Source: UBA6059 sp040222235
GTDB taxonomy: Bacteria; Bacteroidota; Bacteroidia; Cytophagales; Cyclobacteriaceae
Length of the DNA stretch: 64,000 nt
Direction of reading: 5' to 3'
Assembly: GCA_040222235.1 (NCBI GenBank)
Contig: JAVKDO010000019.1
Location: 1-64,000, forward strand
The translations under genes and the position numbers were made by a program. A model generated the notes under the pieces. It saw nothing but the letters and a program-made list of their open reading frames with translations, was not told the DNA's origin and ran no database searches. Shown here in pieces: positions 50,379 to 59,423 of the stretch. Within the stretch, counting starts at the first letter, position 1. Every line of letters starts with the position of its first letter.

Positions 50379-52612
50379 TATCGCACTACCGCAAATTTGC
50401 CAACAAATGTTTCCTCGCCTAGCACGTCACTGCAAAATACTAGATAGACACCCGTGGACACTCGCTCGCCATAGACATCCAACCCATCCCACGACGCAGA
50501 GCCACCGTTGGCGAAAAACTCTCTAACCAGCCTACCGGAAATGTCGGTGATCTTGACATTGACGTCACTGGCTAGTCCAGAAAAGCCGATAAGCCCTTGA
50601 TAATCGGGAGTGACTGGGTTAGGAAACACCTTGACTGTTGAAAAGATGGTACTGGCATCTGTAGCATCACTACGGAAAGACACGAGCCCCTTGGTCGTAG
50701 AGATAAAAACTTCTCCATTGAAAGGGTTGATCGCGATGTTCGTAATCGAATCAGAGGGTAGGGGACTGTTGGCTCTGGTGAAATGGTGAACTAGTTCGTC
50801 TCCATTCTCTGAGAAAAGCCAGAGCCCAATATTGGTTCCGAACCACTTGCGATTGCCTCCATCGACAGCCACAGTGGAGATAAATTCATCTTTAAGAAGC
50901 AGCTCACCATTGAATATAGGAACGATGGCATCTGCAAAATCGGGAATGAAAGGACTAAGGGAGGACTGAAAGAAGGCCACCCCTCCTCTGGTGGCTACCC
51001 ACACCTCGTCGTTTTTATCTATAGCAAGGTCGTTCACCTGGCTTGATGGCATGTCATTGGCAGATGCCGTTACGTACCTAACTGATTGCTGGGCGGGATC
51101 ATAAGTATAAATACCCCCTCCTCTATCAGTATCGATTCTAGCCCATAATGCTCCTGTCAATGGACTGGTCGTGAGCTGCTCTGGGAACCTTGCGCTGGAA
51201 GCAGCTCCAAGCGAAATGCTCCTCCAATTTCCGGATTCATCAAACACATGAACAGATGGGCTGGCATTATAATTAGCCACCCAAAGCTGTTCGTCATCAT
51301 CGTAATGAACATCGGAGATCAAAGGCCCAAAATCACTGTTGGGTGGTGGAATGAACGGGCTTCCAGGAGTCAGTTCGTCGATTAATTCGTCCTGCGACTC
51401 ATTATAAACACCTTGGCCATAAGCCCCCCAGGCGAGTTGCCCATTGAAGCTTACACTTGATAGATCAGTAATTCCAGAGATCAGCTCGATACTCCATTCA
51501 CTCCCATTAAAAACCGAGTAGGTACCAGGATCGCCAAGTGGTTGTCTTAGGAAGTCGCGATATTCTGCTATGCCATATACCTGACCTCCTTGAAATGACA
51601 ATTCCTTGAAGTTATCTGTATGCGGCCCTGAAGGGACAAGGCTTTCTTCGGCTCCCTGAGTTAAGTGGAGGAGACTTGCCCCCGAGCTCCCGAGAAATAA
51701 TCCTGATGAAGAGTTGGCCACATCATTGATGACTTGTGATGATGTACTCACTTGTGTCAGTTGGTCATTGAATACGCTAGAGGCATTCGGCTTTCTCGCG
51801 ATAATCAAGGGTTGAGTTCTAGATAAGCGTACGCTTTCATAGGGTTCACCGGAGAGCTCAGAAGTTCTATCTATCCAAACCCCATTCCGATAGGAGTACA
51901 ACACTTGGCCGGTACTAGCGAGTAGCTCGCTTCCTAACCATTGAATTTGTCTTAATCTCGGATTACCGCTCTCAGGCAGCTTAAGATTCCAGTTATTAAA
52001 GTCCTGGAGATTGAGAGCAGGGTTCAAAGATGCCACTAACAAGCCAATAGGTGTGGCCAGGTAAATGGAATCAGTGCTTATCACTATATCTGCTATCGGC
52101 TGTGTAGCCGCAGCAGGGCCTATTTCGACGTAGCTTTCGATGATTTCCTTGGCCTCCGAACTCAATACCACTACTCCGATGCTGGTCGCAATGTAGATTC
52201 TGTCATTGCTGAACTCTATATCGTAGATCGTCCGATCTTCGAGCTGAGAGGCTACCGCCAAATCAGTGAATGCGCTCAGCTCATTTCCTTCTAGAAAATC
52301 AATAATGCCACTTTGATAACCTATAGCCAATGTGCGACCTGCGGCATCTGATTTCAGACTACTAATCCCTGCATCGCTTAGTCCATCAACCTTCGTGAGC
52401 TTGTTAATGCTGTTATCCTCTTCATCGATGTAGAAAAGCCCATTTGCGGTAGCGGCATATATCTTGCGCTCTCCGTCTAGATAGGTGACACGGTGTACAT
52501 CTGAGTAGCTGAAGTGCGTCCGCCATGTACCTATCGGAATATCCCCTTGACCCTGAGCTATTGTGCCTAGTAGGGATAGCACCAGAAGCAATAAAGTAAT
52601 CTTAGCCCTCAT
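50378..52612 (-). CDS. porZ: PorZ-like beta-propeller protein with T9SS sorting domain
   Basis: A 744-residue secreted protein, starting at the ATG at 52612 (signal peptide MRAKITLLLLVLSLLGTIAQ). It is built of two propeller-like halves with two-component-regulator-type repeats (ITYLDGERKIYAATANGLFY-like blocks, IYIATSIGVVVLSS, NDEVWVATRGGVAFF). The C-terminal sorting domain, about the last 80 residues, has VFPNPVTPDYQGLIGFSGL and ISGRLVREFF...STGVYLVF. PorZ binds A-LPS in the T9SS attachment complex of Porphyromonas, and recO-porZ linkage is common. It overlaps tdk by 11 nt. Confidence 0.85.
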   Translation of the reverse strand: MRAKITLLLLVLSLLGTIAQGQGDIPIGTWRTHFSYSDVHRVTYLDGERKIYAATANGLFYIDEEDNSINKLTKVDGLSDAGISSLKSDAAGRTLAIGYQSGIIDFLEGNELSAFTDLAVASQLEDRTIYDIEFSNDRIYIATSIGVVVLSSEAKEIIESYVEIGPAAATQPIADIVISTDSIYLATPIGLLVASLNPALNLQDFNNWNLKLPESGNPRLRQIQWLGSELLASTGQVLYSYRNGVWIDRTSELSGEPYESVRLSRTQPLIIARKPNASSVFNDQLTQVSTSSQVINDVANSSSGLFLGSSGASLLHLTQGAEESLVPSGPHTDNFKELSFQGGQVYGIAEYRDFLRQPLGDPGTYSVFNGSEWSIELISGITDLSSVSFNGQLAWGAYGQGVYNESQDELIDELTPGSPFIPPPNSDFGPLISDVHYDDDEQLWVANYNASPSVHVFDESGNWRSISLGAASSARFPEQLTTSPLTGALWARIDTDRGGGIYTYDPAQQSVRYVTASANDMPSSQVNDLAIDKNDEVWVATRGGVAFFQSSLSPFIPDFADAIVPIFNGELLLKDEFISTVAVDGGNRKWFGTNIGLWLFSENGDELVHHFTRANSPLPSDSITNIAINPFNGEVFISTTKGLVSFRSDATDASTIFSTVKVFPNPVTPDYQGLIGFSGLASDVNVKITDISGRLVREFFANGGSASWDGLDVYGERVSTGVYLVFCSDVLGEETFVGKFAVVR

Positions 52613-53186
52613 AATAGCATCTCCTACAGCGTGCTTCATACTCCTGATTTTCTCCAAGAAGAACTTTCTCTTTGGAGGCCTTTAGCCGATAAGAATAGTG
52701 TGCCACAGCACCGCATTTCATGCATATGGCGTGCACTTTAGTGACGAATTCTGCGATAGCAATAATCTCGGGCATACTGCCGAATGGCTGGCCCTGAAAA
52801 TCCATATCAAGTCCGGCGAGGATTACTCGCTTTCCTGAGTTAGCTAGTTTGTCAACTACAATAGCTAGCCCATCATCGAAAAATTGCGCCTCATCGATAC
52901 CCACGACATCACTGTCACCAGCGAGCAAAATAATATCATCCGCAAAAGAAACTGGGGTAGACCTTATGGCGGTTTCATTGTGCGATACCACATTGTATTC
53001 GTGATAACGCGTGTCTATTTTGGGTTTAAAGATTTCTACTTTTTGCTTAGCAATCAGCGCGCGATTGAGTCTTCTTATGAGCTCTTCCGTCTTACCGCTA
53101 AACATGGATCCACAGATCACCTCAATCCAACCGGCGTTTTGCCGATTTTTGCTACTATAGCGATCAATGTGAGGCTCTATGAACAT
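52602..53186 (-). CDS. tdk: Thymidine kinase
   Basis: A 194-residue salvage kinase that phosphorylates thymidine. The P-loop is IEVICGSMFSGKTEELIRRL; the Walker B-like DEAQFF sits at about 96-101. The lasso domain has the zinc cysteine pairs CMKCG and CRRC. It begins about 10 bp after the ferredoxin gene and is followed by porZ and recO in one overlapping series, an arrangement without an evident metabolic link. Confidence 0.94.
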   Translation of the reverse strand: MFIEPHIDRYSSKNRQNAGWIEVICGSMFSGKTEELIRRLNRALIAKQKVEIFKPKIDTRYHEYNVVSHNETAIRSTPVSFADDIILLAGDSDVVGIDEAQFFDDGLAIVVDKLANSGKRVILAGLDMDFQGQPFGSMPEIIAIAEFVTKVHAICMKCGAVAHYSYRLKASKEKVLLGENQEYEARCRRCYYEG

Positions 53187-53195
53187 CCGGGCAAT

Positions 53196-53519
53196 TTAGT
53201 CAGAATAGGATAGATGAGGTAATTTGTAAAGCCGGGGTACACGCACTTCGATATCACCAGAACTTATCGTTTGGCAGGCTAACCGAGTATTCTCACCCAA
53301 CCGCCCCAACTTGATAAACCGCTGCTCATTTTCGGTGTGCGGATTAAGGTTGTGTTGACCAGACTCCACGATCATACTACAGGTGGTACACCTACCTTTA
53401 CCCCCACATGCATGCATCCAGTCCTGTTGATTGGTCTGAAGTATAGATAATACAGATCGATCGTTGCTCTGAAAATGTACTTCCTTTTGGCTCAGGTTTT
53501 TGATTACGATCTTTGGCAT
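53196..53519 (-). CDS. 2Fe-2S ferredoxin
   Basis: A 107-residue plant/adrenodoxin-type ferredoxin. The cluster ligands are Cys38, Cys44, Cys47 and Cys82 (HACGGKGRCTTCSM, LACQT). The beta-grasp strand begins PKIVIKNLSQKEVHFQS. The partner reductase is not in the window. The gene starts 32 bp from the divergent acidic-protein gene, a spacer too short for two independent full promoters. Confidence 0.9.
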   Translation of the reverse strand: MPKIVIKNLSQKEVHFQSNDRSVLSILQTNQQDWMHACGGKGRCTTCSMIVESGQHNLNPHTENEQRFIKLGRLGENTRLACQTISSGDIEVRVPRLYKLPHLSYSD

Positions 53520-53551
53520 ATTCTATAACTTTATCCAAATAAGAAAATTCC

Positions 53552-54994
53552 ATGGTTGGAGCACAAATTAACCATTCCCAGATAGAAGATTATGCAAAAA
53601 AGATCGCCGAGACACTCGGAGATAATCATTTTGCAAAGCAAGATACGATCAATGGTCAAGAGATTCTTCGACTGTCAGAGGTTAAGCAGATCAACTTCCT
53701 CGTCCTCAAAAACCTATTTGAGCGATGGCAAGAAGAAACCAGGAATCTCAAAAGCCCCTACTTCAACTTCAAGAGTGAGAAAGTGACCAAAGCATTGATT
53801 GCTTTCATGAATATACTTTCGCAGAACATCGAGATAGAGAAAGCAGCCTTTATGCAGCTTCTGATTACCGCTGTGCAGGATACATTGTATCTCACCTTGA
53901 CACCATTTGATCATTTTTGGGCTGATCTGTCACAAGGACCAGATACTCTATCTACGAAAAATCTCAAGGCAAAGGGCAAGTACATCAAGCAAAACAAACA
54001 TATTTATGACGCTTTTATTCAAAGCGTCACTCAAGCTGCTGATGATAAGATTGCCAAAACAGATGCACTCAACCTACTTGAGGGGCTCATTCAGGATGGA
54101 AACCTTGAAGCTGAGAATAATGAAACTATCATAAGCGGTCTTTCTGACATTCACCCATTTGATATTGAGGCTATCTATGCCCTACCGGAACCAGAGGTGC
54201 AAGTCGTAGAAGAACAGCCACAAACTGATGAAGACCTGTTGAGTGATCTTTTTGACGAAGACACTTTGGTCGATAGTGACGAACCTCTAGAAGAGGAAGA
54301 ACCCGTAGAGATAGAGCAAGTACCGGAAATAGAAGAGGAGGAGCCTGCAGAGGAGATAGTAGATGCTATAGAACAAGAGGAATCTCTGGAGCCAGTTACG
54401 GAGGAGGTTGAAGAGGAACCGGCTGAGGAGGATCCTATAGAAGAGGAGCCTGAACCAGTTGAAGAGTTGGAGGCTGATGAACCAGTTCAAGCTGCGGTAG
54501 AAGAAGAGAAAGAACCAGCCTCAGAGCTGGATAATGTTCCAGTGGAGGAACAACCAACCCCACAACCAGAGGAAGAGGAGCCAGAAGCGCCACGAAGGAT
54601 ATTGAGAAAGCGATCCGAAAGGAGTGCTGCGGAAGGTGAAGAAATCTCAGATCAAAGTGACAGTCTCAATAAAAAATATACTCAGGAAAAAACCACCATC
54701 AATGATCAACTTAAGGATGATGATAAGGTGACCATAGCTGATATACATGAGACCCAGACTACCGGAAAAATGCAGGAGAGCATTTCAGTTAATCAGCGAT
54801 ATACCTTTATCAATGAGCTTTTCAGCGGTAATGCGGAGCACTACAATAAGGCAATAAAGGATATTGAAAGATGTGAGTCTTTTGATGACTCTGTCGAACT
54901 AATGATCCAGAAATACGCCAAGAAGCTTGACTGGAATATGAATAGCCCAGAGGTTAAGGAGCTACTGAAAGTTATCTTTAAGAGGTATAGATAA
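53552..54994 (+). CDS. Unrecognised protein with long Glu/Pro-rich acidic linker
   Basis: A 480-residue cytosolic protein with no signal peptide. The N-terminal domain (1-205) is helical. A low-complexity acidic region follows (about 212-345, EEEEPAEE-type runs of Glu, Pro and Val). After it comes a short basic patch (RRILRKRSERS, about 348-358) and a C-terminal helical domain (about 380-480; INELFSGNAEHYNKAIKDIE, then MIQKYAKKLDWNMNSPEVKE). Such an architecture suits an adaptor or scaffold between two helical modules. No family can be named. Divergent from a ferredoxin gene and convergent with rodA. Confidence 0.8.
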   Translation: MVGAQINHSQIEDYAKKIAETLGDNHFAKQDTINGQEILRLSEVKQINFLVLKNLFERWQEETRNLKSPYFNFKSEKVTKALIAFMNILSQNIEIEKAAFMQLLITAVQDTLYLTLTPFDHFWADLSQGPDTLSTKNLKAKGKYIKQNKHIYDAFIQSVTQAADDKIAKTDALNLLEGLIQDGNLEAENNETIISGLSDIHPFDIEAIYALPEPEVQVVEEQPQTDEDLLSDLFDEDTLVDSDEPLEEEEPVEIEQVPEIEEEEPAEEIVDAIEQEESLEPVTEEVEEEPAEEDPIEEEPEPVEELEADEPVQAAVEEEKEPASELDNVPVEEQPTPQPEEEEPEAPRRILRKRSERSAAEGEEISDQSDSLNKKYTQEKTTINDQLKDDDKVTIADIHETQTTGKMQESISVNQRYTFINELFSGNAEHYNKAIKDIERCESFDDSVELMIQKYAKKLDWNMNSPEVKELLKVIFKRYR

Positions 54995-54999
54995 GGAGA

Positions 55000-56271
55000 C
55001 TACCTCATTAGCACCTGCATACGGTGGGCGTCCAGCTTCAAAAACACGAAGAGCAATATTGTAAATGACCAAAGAGAGGAACCGCCATAGCTGAAAAAAG
55101 GCAAGGGTATTCCTATCACTGGGAATAGCCCTATGGTCATGGCAATATTGACAGCAAAGTGGAAGAAAATCACTGAGATCACTCCATAGCCGTAGATTCT
55201 TGAGAAGTTTGACTTTTGCCTTTCTGCTAAGTGAATAAGCCGAAAGAGCAGGAACGAAAAACCCCCGACCAGTATGAGGCTACCAACCCAGCCATGCTCC
55301 TCACCGATCGTGCAAAAAATAAAGTCGGTGCTCTGCGCAGGGACAAAATCAAACTTAGTCTGTGTGCCTTCTAGAAATCCCTTGCCAAAAAAACCACCCG
55401 AGCCGATAGCGATCTTTGATTGTGTCACGTTCCAACCTATCCCTAACGGGTCAGCGCTCGGGTTGATTAGAGAAAGTACTCGCTTCTGCTGATGAGGCTT
55501 CAACACCTCCGTCATGACAAAGTCGACACTTTTGACCATGCCGACTACCAGAATTGTTCCCACTATAACCCCTATTATATTCTTTGGAGACTTGATAGAG
55601 AGTCCTATCGCAATGAGGCCCAAGACGACTAACGAAATAATGAGAACGGTCTGGTTGACTAGCAGGGTGAGAATAAATACCAATACTCCGAGTATGCCAA
55701 GAACCAATATCATTGGTGACATGCCCTCTCTGAAAAAAACGATGATAAACGACCCATAAACCATGGCCGTACCTGTGTCGCCTTGAAGCACAACTAATAT
55801 CATTGGAACACCAATAATGATTCCTGATAGTATTTGTGTCTTGAGTTGCGAAAACTTCACATTTGGGGTACCCAAATACTTAGCTACGGCGAGTGCTGTG
55901 GCAAACTTCGTAAACTCGGAGGGCTGTAGCCGGAAACTTCCAATCTCAAACCATGACCTTGAGCCCGCTACTTCTCTACCAAAAAGCAGTACAAAAATGA
56001 GGATTAGGACAAACAGACCATAGAAAGCAAAACCGAATGAGTCATAAAATTTGTAGTCCAGATTCAAGATACCGATGATGATTAAAAGACTACTGCCTAT
56101 GAACATTAGCTGCTTGCCAGAGTCAAGAGAGAGATCAAAAATGCTCCTACTGACCTCTTCATCATATACCGCAGCGTAAATGTTGAACCAGCCAAGGAAC
56201 ACTAGCACAAAGTAGATAAGTACCGTGACCCAGTCTAGGTTGTATACCGTTCTGTCGCCCTGCCGTATCAA
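55000..56271 (-). CDS. rodA: Rod-shape-determining SEDS glycosyltransferase RodA
   Basis: A 423-residue polytopic protein that polymerises peptidoglycan glycan strands with PBP2. The SEDS features are present: REVAGSRSWFEIGSFRLQPSEFTKFATALAVAKYLG, the loop with QSKIAIGSGGFFGKG and FVPAQSTDFIFCTIGEEHGW, and the last-helix FFSYGGSS. About ten membrane helices. It overlaps the PBP2 gene by 4 nt and is the last gene of the mre operon, convergent with the acidic-protein gene. Confidence 0.95.
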   Translation of the reverse strand: MIRQGDRTVYNLDWVTVLIYFVLVFLGWFNIYAAVYDEEVSRSIFDLSLDSGKQLMFIGSSLLIIIGILNLDYKFYDSFGFAFYGLFVLILIFVLLFGREVAGSRSWFEIGSFRLQPSEFTKFATALAVAKYLGTPNVKFSQLKTQILSGIIIGVPMILVVLQGDTGTAMVYGSFIIVFFREGMSPMILVLGILGVLVFILTLLVNQTVLIISLVVLGLIAIGLSIKSPKNIIGVIVGTILVVGMVKSVDFVMTEVLKPHQQKRVLSLINPSADPLGIGWNVTQSKIAIGSGGFFGKGFLEGTQTKFDFVPAQSTDFIFCTIGEEHGWVGSLILVGGFSFLLFRLIHLAERQKSNFSRIYGYGVISVIFFHFAVNIAMTIGLFPVIGIPLPFFSYGGSSLWSFTILLFVFLKLDAHRMQVLMR

Positions 56272-58070
56272 TACAAAAAGTCTCCTTTCATCACAAAATC
56301 TTCCAGCCAGGGCCGAGTGATCTCACCGCGAATATAGTATTCCATCAGTAGGCTCCCGATGGAGGCCGCAGCTCTACCGCCCCATCCGCTATTTTCTACA
56401 TAGACCGCTATCGCAATCTGTGGCTGCTCTTTCGGGGCAAAGGCCATGAAACCAGAATGGTCGGCTCCCTGGGAGTTTTCTACTGTACTGGTCTTACCAC
56501 ATATAGCAATGTCTTTGAGGTAGGCTCGTCGGCCTGAACCAGACCTGACCACCTCTTGCATACCATCGATGATAACAGGATAGTGAATCGAGTCAATACC
56601 TGCCCAATTAGGCTTGGTGAAGATTTCTCTTTTTGTGCCACGGTCGTCAATTGACTTTATGATGTGAGGGGCGTAATAATGCCCACGATTGGCAAGGATA
56701 GCCCCAAGATTGGCCATTTGAAGTGGGGTAACCAACACCTCTCCCTGTCCAATGCTGAGAGAATAAATATTGGAGAATTTCCACCTGTTGGTACCATAGA
56801 CACGGTCATAAAACTCAACACCTGGCACATAACCACTTTTGACCGAAGGCAAGTCTGTTGGTAATCGAACACCGAGCCCAAAATTATTAATGTACGATTT
56901 CCAGCGCTCTATGCCGATCCGTGAGTCGATGTAGGTATTTGGATCATTATCTTGGTTGATGATGCGCCTAAAGACTTTGTAGAAATAGTTGTTGGAAGAT
57001 AGCGTTATGGCCCTTTTAACATCATAGTAGCCATTTGGGGCTAAGTCACCGATCAACAGACCATTGCTAAATATTTTTTCCTCTGGGGTAATGACACCTT
57101 CTTGGAGTGCCACCAAGGCCTGCACTGTCTTAAACATTGATCCTGGAGGATACATAGCCATCAATGGGCGATCGAAGAGTGGCTTGAGCGTATCCGAATT
57201 AAGCATGTTGAAGTTCGCGGAGAACTCTCTACCAGAAAGCAGGTTGGGGTCGTAGGAAGGACCAGAAACTAAGGCCAGGATCTCACCAGTTGATGGCTCG
57301 ATGGCCGCTACACTGCCAATTTTGCCTTTGAATAAATACTCGGCATACCTCTGCAGATCAGCATCAATAGTACTTACTAAATCGTCTCCGGGGATGGATA
57401 GTGTGTCATACGTCCCGTCTTTGAAGTCACCTTTCTCGACCCCTCGGACATTGACCATTTTATAGCTTACACCACGCTTACCTTTGAGTACATCTTCATA
57501 CTCTCGTTCAATTCCGCTGATACCAATAAAGTCACCTTGACGGTAGTAGCCAGTAGTGTCTCTTTCCAATTGTCGCCGGTTGATCTCTCCGACATACCCT
57601 AGGGCGTTAGACAAAGTGCTTTCGGGGTAGCTCCTGACAGTTCTAGCCAGGACGTAGAATCCGCCATAGTTGATGAGTTTGTCCTGCACCTTTGCAAATT
57701 CTACATTGGATAGCTTCTCAATAAACTTGGAAGGTTTGATATAGGAGTATCTTTTTGCTGCTGCGATCTTGTCTTCAAATTCTTCTTTGGTGATGCCAAA
57801 GAAGTTGCAGAAGTCCGTGGTGTCACTGACGGCTACCTCCTTCGGTACAACCATCAAGTCGTAGATAGGATTGTTGTAGACAAGCAACTCTCCGTTGCGA
57901 TCGTAGATCAATCCACGATATGGATATTCTACAATCTTCTGTACAATGTTATTTTCCGCCGCTAGGCGATAGCTACTGTCGAGCACCTGGATAAAGAATA
58001 GCTTTATCAAGAACACTACAGCGACTAGAAAAATGAAACCCTGCACGATATATCTGCGTCCGTCATTCAT
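56268..58070 (-). CDS. mrdA: Penicillin-binding protein 2
   Basis: A 600-residue class B transpeptidase for cell elongation. The N-terminal membrane anchor (about 10-30) is followed by the dimerisation (pedestal) domain. The transpeptidase domain has the nucleophile Ser311 in PPGSMFK, the SxN motif in LSSNNYFYK and the KTS-type motif in CGKTSTVENSQG. The sequence GSGRRAY and NSQGADHSGFMAFAPK are standard. Overlaps rodA by 4 nt; it follows mreD by 6 bp. Confidence 0.94.
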   Translation of the reverse strand: MNDGRRYIVQGFIFLVAVVFLIKLFFIQVLDSSYRLAAENNIVQKIVEYPYRGLIYDRNGELLVYNNPIYDLMVVPKEVAVSDTTDFCNFFGITKEEFEDKIAAAKRYSYIKPSKFIEKLSNVEFAKVQDKLINYGGFYVLARTVRSYPESTLSNALGYVGEINRRQLERDTTGYYRQGDFIGISGIEREYEDVLKGKRGVSYKMVNVRGVEKGDFKDGTYDTLSIPGDDLVSTIDADLQRYAEYLFKGKIGSVAAIEPSTGEILALVSGPSYDPNLLSGREFSANFNMLNSDTLKPLFDRPLMAMYPPGSMFKTVQALVALQEGVITPEEKIFSNGLLIGDLAPNGYYDVKRAITLSSNNYFYKVFRRIINQDNDPNTYIDSRIGIERWKSYINNFGLGVRLPTDLPSVKSGYVPGVEFYDRVYGTNRWKFSNIYSLSIGQGEVLVTPLQMANLGAILANRGHYYAPHIIKSIDDRGTKREIFTKPNWAGIDSIHYPVIIDGMQEVVRSGSGRRAYLKDIAICGKTSTVENSQGADHSGFMAFAPKEQPQIAIAVYVENSGWGGRAAASIGSLLMEYYIRGEITRPWLEDFVMKGDFLY

Positions 58071-58076
58071 TGATCA

Positions 58077-58580
58077 TCAGTTTCTGCTGTTGCTTGAAAA
58101 TATATACTGGAAGATTATCATGCATAGAAAGCTGTATAGCGTACTATAAAAGACTTTTTGTATGGTAAGCCAGAATAAGCTTAAGCCTCCAACCTCAATA
58201 AAGAATAACGCAAAATGATGGACAAAAGTGAGCGGTAGCGCAAAAGTTAAAAACCACTGTAAGCCAAGGGACTTTAGACCCAGCTGGACATTGGCATCAC
58301 TACTGGAACCGCTAAGCGTGACATCAAGCCAAAATGGCCTGATAAACGCAATCAAAACACAGGCAGCAGCGTGGATGCCCGGAGTATCGTAGAACATATC
58401 AACGAACAACCCAATAAGAAAGGCCACAACCAGAGCCGCTACTCTGTTGAAATTGAAAGGTAACAACAGAATGAGCATCATGTACGGCATGCAAAAAGCA
58501 ACCTGGAATAGCTCAAGGTCTTTAAGAATCATGACTTGCGCCATAATCAATACTACTCCTGTGATGATACTTCTTACCAT
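58077..58580 (-). CDS. mreD: Rod-shape-determining protein MreD
   Basis: A 167-residue inner-membrane protein with about five helices (for example MMLILLLPFNFNRVAALVVAFLIGL, then FVDMFYDTPGIHAAACVLIAF). This fits MreD, the membrane partner of MreC and MreB in the elongation machine. Sequence identity in this family is low, so the call rests on topology and on its place between mreC (one-base overlap) and PBP2. Confidence 0.88.
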   Translation of the reverse strand: MVRSIITGVVLIMAQVMILKDLELFQVAFCMPYMMLILLLPFNFNRVAALVVAFLIGLFVDMFYDTPGIHAAACVLIAFIRPFWLDVTLSGSSSDANVQLGLKSLGLQWFLTFALPLTFVHHFALFFIEVGGLSLFWLTIQKVFYSTLYSFLCMIIFQYIFSSNSRN

Positions 58581-59410
58581 TAGTTATCTATCGAAACCTG
58601 CTCAAGTGAGTCTTTTTCTACCCTTCCATTGTTCTTAATAAAGTAGACATGTTTTAAGCTACCAAAGTCTGTGGCTAACTCGACATCTGCATCGTAGAAT
58701 GCAGCATTATCCGCCAGATCGATATCCGACACAGTGCCCACTAGCAGATCAGACGGAAAAATCGCATTGAAGCCGGAGGTCAATATGCTATCTCCTATGT
58801 TGAGCTCTATGTGTCTTGGCAAAAACAAGAGCTTAGTTCTGAGGGGGTCAAGACCATCCCATTGCACACTGGCAAATGTGCCGCTCGGTTGATGATACAC
58901 AGAAGTCAATAGGTTAGTATGAATGAGCGTATAGACCGTAGCATAGTGATTGGAGACAGTTTTGACTTTACCGACAATACCCGTTTGCCCCATGATTCCC
59001 ATATCGGGCATGAGGCCATCCTGCCGACCTTTATTTATAGTTATAAAGTTGAGCAGCCGATTGGTTGACTTATTAACTACTTCTGCTGGAATGAAGACGT
59101 ATTGATTGCTATCCAGTACCGCACTGTCTGCTGTTAGATTTCGCTGGGCTTGCATGTTGAGCCTTGCCAACTCACGCCGCAAAAAAGCATTTTCTTCCGC
59201 AAGGTCAACATTTACGTCCGTCAATGAGAAAAAGCTAATTACATCTGAGGAGACCTGATTGACCCTACCGGTAAACGCATTTGCAGAATTGAAGAAAAGG
59301 GCACCCTGGTAACTGTTGCTACTCGTGATCAACCATGCGGAGATGGCTTCAAGAAAAACGAAGATTAAGAATGCCTTGTATCGATAGATTAATAGGAATA
59401 AAGTCTGCAT
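58580..59410 (-). CDS. mreC: Rod-shape-determining protein MreC
   Basis: A 276-residue periplasmic protein with an N-terminal membrane helix (about 12-30), coiled-coil around 65-95 (LAEENAFLRRELARLNMQAQ), and two beta-barrel subdomains (about 105-265) including FITINKGRQDGLMPDMGIMG and LEDGILTSGFN-like ILTSGFNAIFPSDLLVGTVS. MreC connects MreB to PBP2. Located 13 bp after mreB. Confidence 0.93.
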   Translation of the reverse strand: MQTLFLLIYRYKAFLIFVFLEAISAWLITSSNSYQGALFFNSANAFTGRVNQVSSDVISFFSLTDVNVDLAEENAFLRRELARLNMQAQRNLTADSAVLDSNQYVFIPAEVVNKSTNRLLNFITINKGRQDGLMPDMGIMGQTGIVGKVKTVSNHYATVYTLIHTNLLTSVYHQPSGTFASVQWDGLDPLRTKLLFLPRHIELNIGDSILTSGFNAIFPSDLLVGTVSDIDLADNAAFYDADVELATDFGSLKHVYFIKNNGRVEKDSLEQVSIDN

Positions 59411-59423
59411 GAACTAGGCTGCA

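Larger units (their letters stand above)
1811..54190. repeat. Dispersed decamer CCTAYCGGAA, 18 exact copies
   Basis: Exact copies start at (+ strand reading CCTAYCGGAA) 31152, 31590, 33220, 36498, 44271, 48746, 50531, 52530, 54181. Copies reading TTCCGRTAGG start at 1811, 7413, 13231, 17573, 33396, 34020, 34979, 50082, 51885. About ten further one-mismatch copies were seen (e.g. 247, 17661, 35164, 45221, 54759). Seventeen of the 18 lie inside genes and one (33396) is just upstream of the sigma gene. Positions were found by eye. Confidence 0.8.
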
